From Erysipelotrichaceae bacterium (GTDB lineage Bacteria; Bacillota_I; Bacilli_A; Erysipelotrichales; Erysipelotrichaceae): 64,000 nt of DNA. Of the stretch, positions 34,852-43,500 are shown piece by piece (position 1 is the first letter of the stretch; each line of letters opens with the position of its first letter). Under the pieces are notes generated by a model. That model was not told the DNA's origin, did no database searches, and saw only the letters and a list, made by a program, of their open reading frames with translations. The translations under genes and the position numbers were made by a program. The stretch spans positions 43,141-107,140 of the forward strand of contig JAFYHT010000038.1 in NCBI GenBank assembly GCA_017539025.1, written 5' to 3'.

Positions 34852-35548
34852 ACTTAAATACAGGAATGAGATCAAGTATCTGATCTCGGATAATGAGGTG
34901 CAGATCATCAGGCGGCAGCTTGAGTCTTTCATGTCGATCGATGAGAATGCCAAAAACGGGATCTATACGATCAGCAGTCTGTATTTCGATGACTATTTTG
35001 ATAATGCCTATTACGATGTAGATGATGGTCTGGATCTGAAAAACAAATACCGGATCAGGATCTATGATCATCAAGACGATATGATACGTCTGGAATGTAA
35101 GCACAAGAAGAATGCAATGACCGCAAAACGATCATGTATCCTGACAAAAGAAGCAGCCGAGATCCTGTGCCAAGGGAATTATCTCAGATGGATCTCATCT
35201 CAACCGCAGGTCTTAAAGGAACTGACATATAAGATGATGACAGAAGCCTATAAACCAGCGGTCATCGTCGAGTACGAACGGATCCCGTTTGTCTATAAAC
35301 TCGGCAATGTAAGGATCACCTTAGATACCAATATCGTTTCTTCAACGAATACAAAGGACTTCCTGAATGGTTTTGGTTTCAGAAGGCCTGTCCTTCCCTT
35401 GGGGAAACACTTACTTGAAGTAAAATATGATGAATTCCTGCCGGATTTCATCTATGCATGTCTTCGGGATATGAATCTGGAACAGATAAGTTTTTCAAAA
35501 TATTACCTGTGTCGAAAGTATAATGTAAATGGAGGTTTCTTCTTATGA
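34844..35548 (+). CDS. VTC-domain protein, polyphosphate polymerase family
   Basis: A 234-residue protein that is almost exactly one VTC catalytic domain. RNEIKYLIS at the start, SSLYFDDYFDNAYYD, the basic strand pattern KYRIRIYD and RLECKHKKNAMTAKRS, VIVEYERIPF and LEVKYDEFLP form the tunnel that binds triphosphate and polyphosphate in yeast Vtc4. No SPX domain is attached. It overlaps the CotH gene by 8 bases and the DUF4956 gene by 4. Whether it makes polyphosphate or acts on other phosphorylated polymers is unknown. Confidence 0.87.
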   Translation: MSKLKYRNEIKYLISDNEVQIIRRQLESFMSIDENAKNGIYTISSLYFDDYFDNAYYDVDDGLDLKNKYRIRIYDHQDDMIRLECKHKKNAMTAKRSCILTKEAAEILCQGNYLRWISSQPQVLKELTYKMMTEAYKPAVIVEYERIPFVYKLGNVRITLDTNIVSSTNTKDFLNGFGFRRPVLPLGKHLLEVKYDEFLPDFIYACLRDMNLEQISFSKYYLCRKYNVNGGFFL

Positions 35549-36219
35549 GTGAATTGCTGGAACTGCTGAAAAGTGCCTTATCCGGTGCATGGGGAAACAA
35601 TGTCGGACCTTTGCAGGTCATCCTGGCTTTGTGTTTCTCAATTATGATCGCAGTTTATATATATTGCGTTTATGCTTTGATCGTTAAAAAATCTTTCTAT
35701 TCCAGAGAGTATGCGATCACTTTAGTTGGTGTCTGTCTGATCACGACGGTATTGGTCATCACAATACAGTTCAGCTTACTGGTTTCTTTAAGTGTAGGTG
35801 GCGCTTTATCTATCGTCAGATTCAGAACAGCGATCAAGTCTTCTCTTGATATGATGTTCCTGTTCTGGTCGATCGCCGCCGGTATCATGTGCGGAACAGG
35901 TGTTGCCTTGTATGCCTTGATCATGTCAACGGTATTGACAATCATCGTCTTTGTTTTTATCAAGCTTCCGGTCATCAAGACGCCTTTGATCTTGATTCTT
36001 AATACGAATAGCAGGAACAATGAAGAAGATCTCTTCCAGACGATCAAGGAGATGAGCAGATATTTTGAAGTCAAGGCAAAGAATGCAACAAAGTATACTA
36101 CGGATTATACGATCGAACTGAGAAGCCAGAAGAGCAACGAACTTGTAAAGATATTGACTGATAAAGAGTATGTAGAGTCTGTTTCTTTACTGACTCATAA
36201 CGGAGATATTCATTTTTAA
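35545..36219 (+). CDS. DUF4956-family membrane protein
   Basis: A 224-residue protein with four hydrophobic helices in the first 140 residues and a soluble C-terminal domain. The conserved block LSVGGALSIVRFRTAIKSSLDMMFLFWSIAAGIMCG lies between helices two and three. Genes of this family often follow VTC and CotH genes, as here, and the ATGA overlap indicates coupling. By analogy with the yeast VTC complex it could be the membrane partner of the polymerase, but its function is not established. Confidence 0.85.
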   Translation: MSELLELLKSALSGAWGNNVGPLQVILALCFSIMIAVYIYCVYALIVKKSFYSREYAITLVGVCLITTVLVITIQFSLLVSLSVGGALSIVRFRTAIKSSLDMMFLFWSIAAGIMCGTGVALYALIMSTVLTIIVFVFIKLPVIKTPLILILNTNSRNNEEDLFQTIKEMSRYFEVKAKNATKYTTDYTIELRSQKSNELVKILTDKEYVESVSLLTHNGDIHF

Positions 36220-36229
36220 GGAATAAGAT

Positions 36230-37120
36230 ATGTATTCAATTATCGGTGCGAACGGTTATTTAGGTTCCTATATGAAAAAAGTGATCCTCGAAGATACAAA
36301 TGAGGGTCTGATCTGCGTGGATCTCAATATTCCGGAAACGGAAAAAGAAGATAGAGTCAGATGGGTCAGATGTGATATCACTGATAGAAGAATCGTGGAT
36401 TCCGTATTGGAAGAATTAAGCAAGTACGAGAATCTCAAGATCATCTATCTGGCAGCCTATCACAATCCCGATCTTGTAGAACAGAATAAACAGCTGGCAT
36501 GGAATATCAATGTGACGTCTTTGTCGTATTTCATCAATCAAGCTGATTTCGCCAAAGAGATTTATTATCCTTCGACAGACAGTGTCTATGGAGAGAGTGT
36601 TGATTTTTATCACTTCAAAGAAGGAGATCCTTTAAATCCGGTCAATGTCTATGGACATAATAAGTGTGCTGCAGAAGCGATCCTGGTTCATAAAGGGAGG
36701 AATGTTGTAAGATTCCCATTCTTGATTTCACCATCACTGGCCGGTAAACCTCATTTCTATGATCGTATCGTTGAATCATTAAGAAATGATCAGCCGTTTG
36801 AGATGTATGAAGACTCCTACAGGTCTTCTTTGAGTTTTGAAAATGCTGCAAGACTGACGGTTACCTTAATTGAAAAAGAAAACAGACATCCGATAGTAAA
36901 TGTTTGCGGAGACAAAGATTTATCTAAGTATGATGTCGGATTGATGATCGCGGAAAGAGAAGGCTTCAGTAAAGATCTGATCGTTCCTATCAATATGGGA
37001 GAGATCGTTGTGGAAGGCTTTGTGACCAAAAGAGCGACCAGTACACTGATGGATAATGCTCTGTTAAAGCAGATCCTGGATCTGGATTATGTCGATATAT
37101 TTGAAAGACCGAAATTATAA
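36230..37120 (+). CDS. NAD-dependent epimerase/dehydratase (SDR), candidate GDP-heptose 4-ketoreductase
   Basis: Extended SDR of 296 residues: IIGANGYLGSYM at the start, IYLAAYHNPDL, STDSVYGES and the catalytic YGHNK (YxxxK). It lies before the heptose activation genes and in the same unit as a GDP-sugar 4,6-dehydratase. A reductase is what that dehydratase would need to give a stable 6-deoxy-heptose, so I infer that role. An epimerase function cannot be excluded. AAGGAATAAGAT precedes the ATG as a modest ribosome site. Confidence 0.78.
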   Translation: MYSIIGANGYLGSYMKKVILEDTNEGLICVDLNIPETEKEDRVRWVRCDITDRRIVDSVLEELSKYENLKIIYLAAYHNPDLVEQNKQLAWNINVTSLSYFINQADFAKEIYYPSTDSVYGESVDFYHFKEGDPLNPVNVYGHNKCAAEAILVHKGRNVVRFPFLISPSLAGKPHFYDRIVESLRNDQPFEMYEDSYRSSLSFENAARLTVTLIEKENRHPIVNVCGDKDLSKYDVGLMIAEREGFSKDLIVPINMGEIVVEGFVTKRATSTLMDNALLKQILDLDYVDIFERPKL

Positions 37121-37122
37121 AT

Positions 37123-38367
37123 ATGAAAATAGTTATCATGGCCGGAGGCAAGGGAACGAGGATCTCTTCGATCGCATCAGACATCCCTAAACCGATGATC
37201 AGGATCGGTAACAAACCGGTATTACAGCTTGAGATCGAATCATTAAAGAGACAGGGCTTTAATGATTTTTTAATAACGATCTCTCATCTGGGACATGTGA
37301 TCACAAATTATTTCGGTGACGGATCAGATTTCGGTGTAAAGATCGAGTATTACAACGAAGAAGTTCCTTTGGGTAATGCCGGAGCTTTATTTCAGATCAA
37401 GGATAAGTTAAATGAAGATTTCTTATTGATCAATGGTGATGTCCTGTTTGATATCGATGTCAACAGATTTGTTGAATATCACAAGGAAAAGGGCGGACTG
37501 GTAACTTTATTCACCCATCCGAATTCTCATCCATATGACAGCGGACTGATCATTGCGGATAAAAAACTTTGCGTAACCAAATGGTTGAATAAGGAAGATG
37601 AAAGACCTGAGTTCTATAAGAACAGGGTCAATGCCGGAATCCATATTATTTCCCCTGATGTTTTGAACCAGAAGATCGAAAAAGAAAAGGTCGATCTGGA
37701 CAGAGATCTTTTGAAACCTTTATGCGGAACCGGAAAGATGTTTGCCTATGATTCCAGTGAGTATGTCAAGGATATGGGCACACCGGAAAGGTATGCGCAG
37801 GTTTCTAATGATTATCTTTCCGGAAAGGTGGAAAGAAGAAGTCTTTCTCATAAACAGAAGGCAATATTCCTGGATCGGGATGGAACATTAAATAAATACG
37901 TCGGTTTCTTAACTGACATCAAGGATTTTGAATTGTTGCCATCAGTATCTGAAGCGATCAAGGCAATCAACAACTCCGAATATCTTGTGATCGTCATTAC
38001 CAATCAGCCCGTCGTAGCCAGAGGTGAAGTGACGTTTGAACAATTGGATGAGATCCACAACAAGATGGAAACTCTTTTAGGAAAAGACGGCGCATATCTG
38101 GATGCGATCTATTTCTGCCCGCATCATCCACACAGCGGATATGAGGGAGAAGTTAAGGAACTCAAGTTTGATTGTGACTGCAGGAAACCAAAACCGGGTA
38201 TGTTTTATATGGCGGCTAAGGATTTTAATATCGATCTGAGCCAGTCGTTTATGATCGGAGACAGTGACAACGATATGGCGGCAGGTGGCAATGCCGGCTG
38301 CAAATGTATTAGAATAGAGAGAGACGGCGATTTACTAAGTGCTGTAAAACAAGCCATCGGAGAATAA
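37123..38367 (+). CDS. Fused heptose-1-phosphate guanylyltransferase / heptose-1,7-bisphosphate phosphatase
   Basis: A two-domain protein of 414 residues. The first 230 or so form a nucleotidyltransferase (IVIMAGGKGTRISSI, PKPMIRIGNKPVL, LINGDVLFDID) of the HddC type. From about 245 comes a HAD phosphatase of the GmhB type: AIFLDRDGTLN with nucleophile D251 and acid D253, VIVITNQPVVARG, zinc ligands in FCPHHPHSG and CDCRKPKPG, and MIGDSDNDM. HddC and GmhB are often separate proteins; here they are joined. Together they dephosphorylate heptose 1,7-bisphosphate and add GMP to the 1-phosphate. Confidence 0.9.
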   Translation: MKIVIMAGGKGTRISSIASDIPKPMIRIGNKPVLQLEIESLKRQGFNDFLITISHLGHVITNYFGDGSDFGVKIEYYNEEVPLGNAGALFQIKDKLNEDFLLINGDVLFDIDVNRFVEYHKEKGGLVTLFTHPNSHPYDSGLIIADKKLCVTKWLNKEDERPEFYKNRVNAGIHIISPDVLNQKIEKEKVDLDRDLLKPLCGTGKMFAYDSSEYVKDMGTPERYAQVSNDYLSGKVERRSLSHKQKAIFLDRDGTLNKYVGFLTDIKDFELLPSVSEAIKAINNSEYLVIVITNQPVVARGEVTFEQLDEIHNKMETLLGKDGAYLDAIYFCPHHPHSGYEGEVKELKFDCDCRKPKPGMFYMAAKDFNIDLSQSFMIGDSDNDMAAGGNAGCKCIRIERDGDLLSAVKQAIGE

Positions 38368-38368
38368 A

Positions 38369-39019
38369 ATGATGAAAAAGGTCGTGAAACAGGAACTGGA
38401 TAATCTGATCGAAAGATATCCTCGATTAGATGTCTGCAAGAAAGATATTGAAAAGGCATATATTTTATTGCAGAAGACATATGATAAAGGGAATAAACTG
38501 CTGATCGCAGGAAATGGTGGTTCTGCAGCTGACTCCGAGCATATCGCCGGTGAACTGATGAAGCGTTTTAAGATCACCAGACCTGTGAACAAGGAATTGG
38601 CAGATAAGATCATGAAGATCGATCCGGAAAGAGGAGAAAGACTTGTCAGAAATCTGGAAATGCCTTTGAGAGCCGTTCCTTTAACATCACATCTGGCATT
38701 GACGACTGCATATATGAATGATGCGGATGCGACAGGTGTCTTTGCCCAACAGTTATTGGGTTTTGGCAATGAAGGGGATGTCTTTCTGGCGATCTCTACT
38801 TCCGGCAATTCAGAAAACGTGATCTCTGCCTGCGTTGTCGCAAAGGCGATGGGGATCAAAGTGATCGGACTGACAGGGGAAAAAGAAAGCAAATTATCTG
38901 AAGTTTCCGATATCTGTATCAGAGTTCCGGAGACTGAAACTTACAGGATACAGGAATTACACTTACCTGTTTACCACGCATTGTGCTTGATGCTTGAAAG
39001 CAACTATTTTGGAAATTAA
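38369..39019 (+). CDS. gmhA: Sedoheptulose 7-phosphate isomerase
   Basis: First enzyme of heptose synthesis, turning sedoheptulose 7-phosphate into D-glycero-D-manno-heptose 7-phosphate. It is a 216-residue SIS-domain protein with AGNGGSAADSEHIAGELMKRF, FLAISTSGNSENVISA and RIQELHLPVYHALCLMLE, which are the GmhA blocks. It has an insertion around residues 65-95 (ITRPVNKELADKIMK) found in many GmhA proteins. It follows the fused activation gene after one base. Confidence 0.92.
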   Translation: MMKKVVKQELDNLIERYPRLDVCKKDIEKAYILLQKTYDKGNKLLIAGNGGSAADSEHIAGELMKRFKITRPVNKELADKIMKIDPERGERLVRNLEMPLRAVPLTSHLALTTAYMNDADATGVFAQQLLGFGNEGDVFLAISTSGNSENVISACVVAKAMGIKVIGLTGEKESKLSEVSDICIRVPETETYRIQELHLPVYHALCLMLESNYFGN

Positions 39020-39022
39020 ACT

Positions 39023-40030
39023 ATGATCATTACAAGAACACCATTCAGGATGTCGTTCTTCGGTGGAGGAACGGATCTGCAGGAATTTTTTGAGGAAAAC
39101 GGAGGAGCGGTTTTATCCTCCACTTTTGATAAATACGTATATGTGACAGTCAGACATCTGCCTCGTTTTTTTGATTATAAAAATCAATTGACTTATTCAA
39201 AGATCGAAAGAGTCGGAACTGTCGACGAACTGGAACATCCGATGGTCAGGAATGCGATGAAATTACTTGATATGCATGAACTGATCATCAATTACGATGC
39301 CGATCTGCCTGCAAGGACGGGTTTAGGGACAAGTTCATCTTTTGCGGTCGGCTTGTTGAATGCTTTTCATTCTCTGAAGGGAAAAGTCAAAGACAAGAGA
39401 CAACTGGCGGATGAGGCGATCTATGTTGAACGTGTCATGTGCAATGAGGCCGGCGGTCTGCAGGATCAGATCGCTGCAAGTTATGGCGGTTTCAACCGCA
39501 TCGATTTTGATAAGTACGGTTATACAGTGACTCCGATCGGGATCACTGATCGCAGAAAAAACGAACTGAATGATAATCTGATGTTGTTTTTTACGGGGTT
39601 CTCAAGATTTTCTGCGGATATCCAGTCTGATACCAGGAAGAACATCAGAAAGAATAATGATACTTTGATCCAGATGAAGGGGATGGTCAATGAGGCGTGT
39701 TCGATCCTGACAAATGAGTTAAGGAATTTGGATGAATTTGGCAGATTGCTTCATGATTCCTGGCTTTTGAAAAGGAGCATGGGTTCAAAGATCTCTACGG
39801 ATGAGATCGATACGATCTATGAAAGAGCGATCAAGGCAGGTGCTTTAGGCGGCAAGCTTTTAGGTGCCGGAGGAGGAGGCTTTACCCTCTTCTATGTTCC
39901 GAAACAATTTCAGAAAGCTGTGAAGGAAGAATTGAGCGATTTACTGCTGGTGCCGTTCAGGTTTGAGGGCGAAGGGACCAGCGTCATATACTATGTACCT
40001 GAATCATTTACACCGGAGGAAGAGAGATGA
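39023..40030 (+). CDS. hddA: D-glycero-D-manno-heptose 7-phosphate kinase
   Basis: GHMP-family kinase of 335 residues that phosphorylates heptose 7-phosphate at C1, giving the alpha-1,7-bisphosphate of the GDP-heptose branch. Seen are RTPFRMSFFGGGTDL at the N-terminus, the ATP loop LPARTGLGTSSSFAVGLL, NEAGGLQDQIAASYGGFN and KLLGAGGGGFTLFYVP. It lies between gmhA and the 4,6-dehydratase gene with a 4-base overlap to the latter. All steps to GDP-heptose are therefore encoded here. Confidence 0.93.
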   Translation: MIITRTPFRMSFFGGGTDLQEFFEENGGAVLSSTFDKYVYVTVRHLPRFFDYKNQLTYSKIERVGTVDELEHPMVRNAMKLLDMHELIINYDADLPARTGLGTSSSFAVGLLNAFHSLKGKVKDKRQLADEAIYVERVMCNEAGGLQDQIAASYGGFNRIDFDKYGYTVTPIGITDRRKNELNDNLMLFFTGFSRFSADIQSDTRKNIRKNNDTLIQMKGMVNEACSILTNELRNLDEFGRLLHDSWLLKRSMGSKISTDEIDTIYERAIKAGALGGKLLGAGGGGFTLFYVPKQFQKAVKEELSDLLLVPFRFEGEGTSVIYYVPESFTPEEER

Positions 40031-41058
40031 CCAGAGCACTGATCACAGGGATCACCGGAATGGTCGGTTCCCATTTGGCTGATTTTTTACTGGAGAATAC
40101 GGATTGGGATGTCTACGGTGTCTGCCGTTGGAGAAGTCCTTTGGATAATGTGGAACATCTCTTGGACAGAGTCAATCGAAAGGACAGAGTCTTTTTCGAT
40201 TATGCCGATCTCAATGATGAAATGTCTTTGATCACTGTGATCAAGAAGGTTAAACCGGATTATGTTTTCCATCTGGCTGCGCAATCCTATCCTTTAACTT
40301 CATTTACAGCGCCTATCGATACATTAAATACGAATATCTTAGGTACTTGCAGATTACTGGAAGCGATCCATCTGATCATGGAAGAAGATAAAGAGTATAA
40401 ACCTGTCATTCACGTTTGCGCATCGAGTGAAGTATTTGGCAGGATCCCGGCCGATCAGAAACCGGAGAACGGGATCAATGAAGAGTGCCGTTTCCATCCG
40501 GCTTCCCCATATGCGATCTCTAAGGTTGGAACTGATCTGTTAGGCAGATACTATGCAGAAGCTTACGGTATGACTGTCATGACAACAAGGATGTTCACCC
40601 ATACCGGTCCTAGAAGAGGCGATGTCTTCCATGAATCTACTTTTGCCAAACAGATCGCAATGATCGAAGAAGGATTGATCGAGCCAAAAGTCATGGTAGG
40701 AAATCTCGAATCACTTAGGACTTATGCCGATGTAAGGGATGCGGTCAGAGCTTACTATATGTTGGTGACATGTGATCCGATCCCGGGTGAATACTACAAT
40801 ATCGGTGGTTCTTATACATGTTTAGTGAAAGATACTTTGAACACACTGATCTCTTATTCAACGATGAAAGATCAGATCAAGGTCGTTATCGATCCGGAAA
40901 GATTACGTCCGATCGATGCGGATCTGCAGATCCCGGATTGTTCCAAGTTCAAGGCCCATACGGGTTGGGAGCCTGAGATCCCTTATGAGAAGACGATGAA
41001 AGATCTTCTGGATTACTGGAGGCAAAGGGTCAAGAAAGGAAAGTTCTTAACGAGATAA
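40027..41058 (+). CDS. GDP-sugar 4,6-dehydratase (GDP-mannose/GDP-heptose dehydratase family)
   Basis: SDR of 343 residues related to GDP-mannose 4,6-dehydratase: ALITGITGMVGSHLADFLL, HLAAQSYPLTSF, CASSEVFGR, catalytic YAISK, RMFTHTGPRRGDVF and IGGSYTC. Its place after hddA suggests it works on GDP-D-glycero-D-manno-heptose, like DmhA of Yersinia and Campylobacter, to give a 4-keto-6-deoxy-heptose. A GDP-mannose substrate is the main alternative. It shares one base with the next gene. Confidence 0.88.
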   Translation: MTRALITGITGMVGSHLADFLLENTDWDVYGVCRWRSPLDNVEHLLDRVNRKDRVFFDYADLNDEMSLITVIKKVKPDYVFHLAAQSYPLTSFTAPIDTLNTNILGTCRLLEAIHLIMEEDKEYKPVIHVCASSEVFGRIPADQKPENGINEECRFHPASPYAISKVGTDLLGRYYAEAYGMTVMTTRMFTHTGPRRGDVFHESTFAKQIAMIEEGLIEPKVMVGNLESLRTYADVRDAVRAYYMLVTCDPIPGEYYNIGGSYTCLVKDTLNTLISYSTMKDQIKVVIDPERLRPIDADLQIPDCSKFKAHTGWEPEIPYEKTMKDLLDYWRQRVKKGKFLTR

Positions 41059-41417
41059 TGTTGATAGAATTTGTAAAACCTGATTTTGTGTTTGAAAATA
41101 ATGCCGGATGTCTCAACCAGCTCGTTCATGATGGCTGGAAACAGGTGAACGCGATCTTTTCAGTGAAAGATTGTGTACGTGGCGGGCACTATCACAAATG
41201 CAACAAAGAATGTTTCTTTATCCTGGAAGGCAGCTTTAAACTGATCGTCTGGAAGGATGAAGAAAAAGAAGAATATGAGATCAAGAAAGGGGATATGTTC
41301 ATCATTCCGGAATATGTCTTCCATTCTTTTGAATACCATGAGGATACCTATCTGGTTGCCATGTATGACAATGGCGTTGAGCTGGATGAGGAAACAAAGG
41401 ATATCTGGAGTTTATAG
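41058..41417 (+). CDS. Small cupin, WxcM/FdtA-like
   Basis: A 119-residue single-domain cupin. The metal/active-site blocks are RGGHYHKCNKECFFILEGS and, later, IIPEYVFHSF. This is the fold of sugar-nucleotide ketoisomerases (FdtA, WxcM) and RmlC-type epimerases. In this heptose unit it may epimerise or isomerise the 4-keto-6-deoxy-heptose before reduction. Its start overlaps the dehydratase stop by one base. Function is inferred from context. Confidence 0.75.
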   Translation: MLIEFVKPDFVFENNAGCLNQLVHDGWKQVNAIFSVKDCVRGGHYHKCNKECFFILEGSFKLIVWKDEEKEEYEIKKGDMFIIPEYVFHSFEYHEDTYLVAMYDNGVELDEETKDIWSL

Positions 41418-42413
41418 ATGAAACTGATCATTCTTTCAGAAATGAAATCTTTTATAAAGCAGGGTTCCAGTGCTCCGCAGATCGATGGGCAGGAGAAGGC
41501 TTTTTTGAAGTATGGCGGGGATGATGTCGAGATTGTACATAAAAATATCATATTGAAGAATATCAATCGCTTTACCTCTAAGATCGGTTTGGCACCTTTA
41601 TGTGAAGGTTTTACCAGAAAGAAGAGAGATGATGGCGTATACTGTTATATCGCTGTCAGCCTTGTTTTCTTACAGGATAATGCATATCTGTTAAAAGAAC
41701 TCAAGAAACACGGAAACAAGGTGGCGATCTATACGTATGATGTCTGGGAACCAGAGTTTGATGAATGGCAGAAAGTCTTTGATGATGTGAAACCGGATTA
41801 TATCTTTTTCGGTTTCAAGAAATCGATGGAACACTACGAAAAACTCGGGTATCAGAATATCTATTGGGTCCCGTTGAGCGGAGACTTTGAGATCTTTAAA
41901 CCGTATGATCTTGAAAAGACGAGACTGTTTATCCAGATGGGCAGAAGGAATGATGAGCTTCATGAAAAGATGCTGGATTATCTCAAAAAACACGGTCTGG
42001 AAGACAATCGGGATAATTATGTCTATCGCAAGGACAGGAATGAGAGGATCTATCCGGATATCAATGAGCTGGCCAAAGAGATCTCCCGAAGCAAGTATTT
42101 TGTCTGTGTACCTAAATACTATGAGAATTTTAAGAGAACAGGAAACATCAATGAAACGATATGTCGTTTCTATGAGGGTATGGCTTGCAAGACGATGCTG
42201 GTAGGGATGAAATCCGATACTTTTGATGAGCTGTTCCCATACAAGGCGATGATCAGTTTCAATGACGGTGAGGATTTTGAGGAACAGATCGACTATTATG
42301 AGACTCATCCGGAAGAATATGGTGCGATCGTCAATAAGAACTATGAATATATCATGGAACACCACAGCTGGGGCAACCGAGTGAAACAGATACTGGAAAT
42401 CATAAACGGCTGA
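41418..42413 (+). CDS. CgeB-like glycosyltransferase (GT-B)
   Basis: A 331-residue protein without membrane segments. The C-terminal half (SKYFVCVPKYYEN, INETICRFYEGMACKTMLVG, LFPYKAMISFNDGED) is the CgeB-like GT1/GT4 nucleotide-sugar binding domain. Earlier, YIFFGFKKSMEHYEKLGYQN and IYWVPLSGDFEIFKP match CgeB-type proteins. It directly follows the heptose genes and may add the heptose, but donor and acceptor are not evident. Confidence 0.75.
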   Translation: MKLIILSEMKSFIKQGSSAPQIDGQEKAFLKYGGDDVEIVHKNIILKNINRFTSKIGLAPLCEGFTRKKRDDGVYCYIAVSLVFLQDNAYLLKELKKHGNKVAIYTYDVWEPEFDEWQKVFDDVKPDYIFFGFKKSMEHYEKLGYQNIYWVPLSGDFEIFKPYDLEKTRLFIQMGRRNDELHEKMLDYLKKHGLEDNRDNYVYRKDRNERIYPDINELAKEISRSKYFVCVPKYYENFKRTGNINETICRFYEGMACKTMLVGMKSDTFDELFPYKAMISFNDGEDFEEQIDYYETHPEEYGAIVNKNYEYIMEHHSWGNRVKQILEIING

Positions 42414-42414
42414 T

Positions 42415-43494
42415 ATGAGATATCTTTATTACTGCAATTCAACTTATCAGTTATTGAATGTATTGAATCTTAACTGGCATCGCAAGAATGCCGGTTTTGA
42501 AAGCATTGATGATTACAAAGCGGATCTTCTGATCCTGAATTCTTTTTCCGGTGCGAAAGAGACCTACGAGATCATAAAGAAACAGGAAGCATTCGAACAC
42601 GTAAAGATCATTGATAAAGCATTTAATCAGGGAATATTTCATAGCATAAAAACTGTTATGGATGCTTTGTCTCCATCTTTTTATCTGAGAGATAAATACC
42701 AGATCAGAAGTGCTGAAATAAAAAACAGATATGATGTGATCTGTGCGCCGAAGTACTCTTTGGTAGTCGACCAGATCTGGAGAATCAATCCCAAGGCAAA
42801 ACTGCATCTGATCGAAGATGGCATCGGTTCTTATTTCCTGGACATTCCATTTGCGTCGAATTCAAGACTGATCTCAAAGCTTTCTAAAAATGATTTTCAT
42901 GATTACGATGCATTATACCTGGTAGACAAGGATCTCTATCTTTCCGATAACCCGGAAAGAGTGGTGGAGATACCGGTTTATGATCATAAATATCTGGAAC
43001 AGATCAAAGAGGCTTTTTCTTCTTTTGATATCGATGATTGTAATGACCGTAAGATCTTCTGGCTTTCACAGTTTCTGAATAATGTGAAGTTCAACGAAAT
43101 GGTAGATGAAGTTCTGGATTCGCTGGTCGAATATAAAGAAGATCTGGTCTTTTGTCAGCACCCGCGCAATCCGATGAAGAATGTTCATGGCTTTAAGGAA
43201 TCTGATAATCGGCAGATCTGGGAATTCAGACTGCTGAATATGAGAGATATCGAAGAAAAACTGTTCATTTCCATTCATTCAACAGCGTGCTTTTCTGCCA
43301 AAATGTTGTATGATATGGAACCGTATGTAATACTGTTCTATAAACTGGGAGATGTTGAAGTGACTCATGTCACAGATGAATTTGAAGAAGTGATAAAGCG
43401 TTTCAAGCAGAGCTATCGCGATCCGGATAAGATTGTGATCCCGGAAACGCTTGATGAATTCAAGGAAGCGATCAGGCGCTTTATGAAACGATAA
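42415..43494 (+). CDS. Polysialyltransferase/GT52-like glycosyltransferase
   Basis: A 359-residue soluble protein with the sequence marks of bacterial sialyltransferases in the polysialyltransferase and GT52 families. These are an N-terminal CNSTYQLLNVLNL, the general-base motif EDG at 134-136 in LIEDGIGSY, HP at 249-250 in FCQHPRNPMK for the CMP phosphate, and a later ST at 289-290 in ISIHSTACFSAK. The window encodes a CMP-nonulosonate synthetase, so this is the best candidate for the enzyme using that donor. The motifs are seen; the donor is inferred. Confidence 0.78.
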   Translation: MRYLYYCNSTYQLLNVLNLNWHRKNAGFESIDDYKADLLILNSFSGAKETYEIIKKQEAFEHVKIIDKAFNQGIFHSIKTVMDALSPSFYLRDKYQIRSAEIKNRYDVICAPKYSLVVDQIWRINPKAKLHLIEDGIGSYFLDIPFASNSRLISKLSKNDFHDYDALYLVDKDLYLSDNPERVVEIPVYDHKYLEQIKEAFSSFDIDDCNDRKIFWLSQFLNNVKFNEMVDEVLDSLVEYKEDLVFCQHPRNPMKNVHGFKESDNRQIWEFRLLNMRDIEEKLFISIHSTACFSAKMLYDMEPYVILFYKLGDVEVTHVTDEFEEVIKRFKQSYRDPDKIVIPETLDEFKEAIRRFMKR

Positions 43495-43500
43495 GGATTT

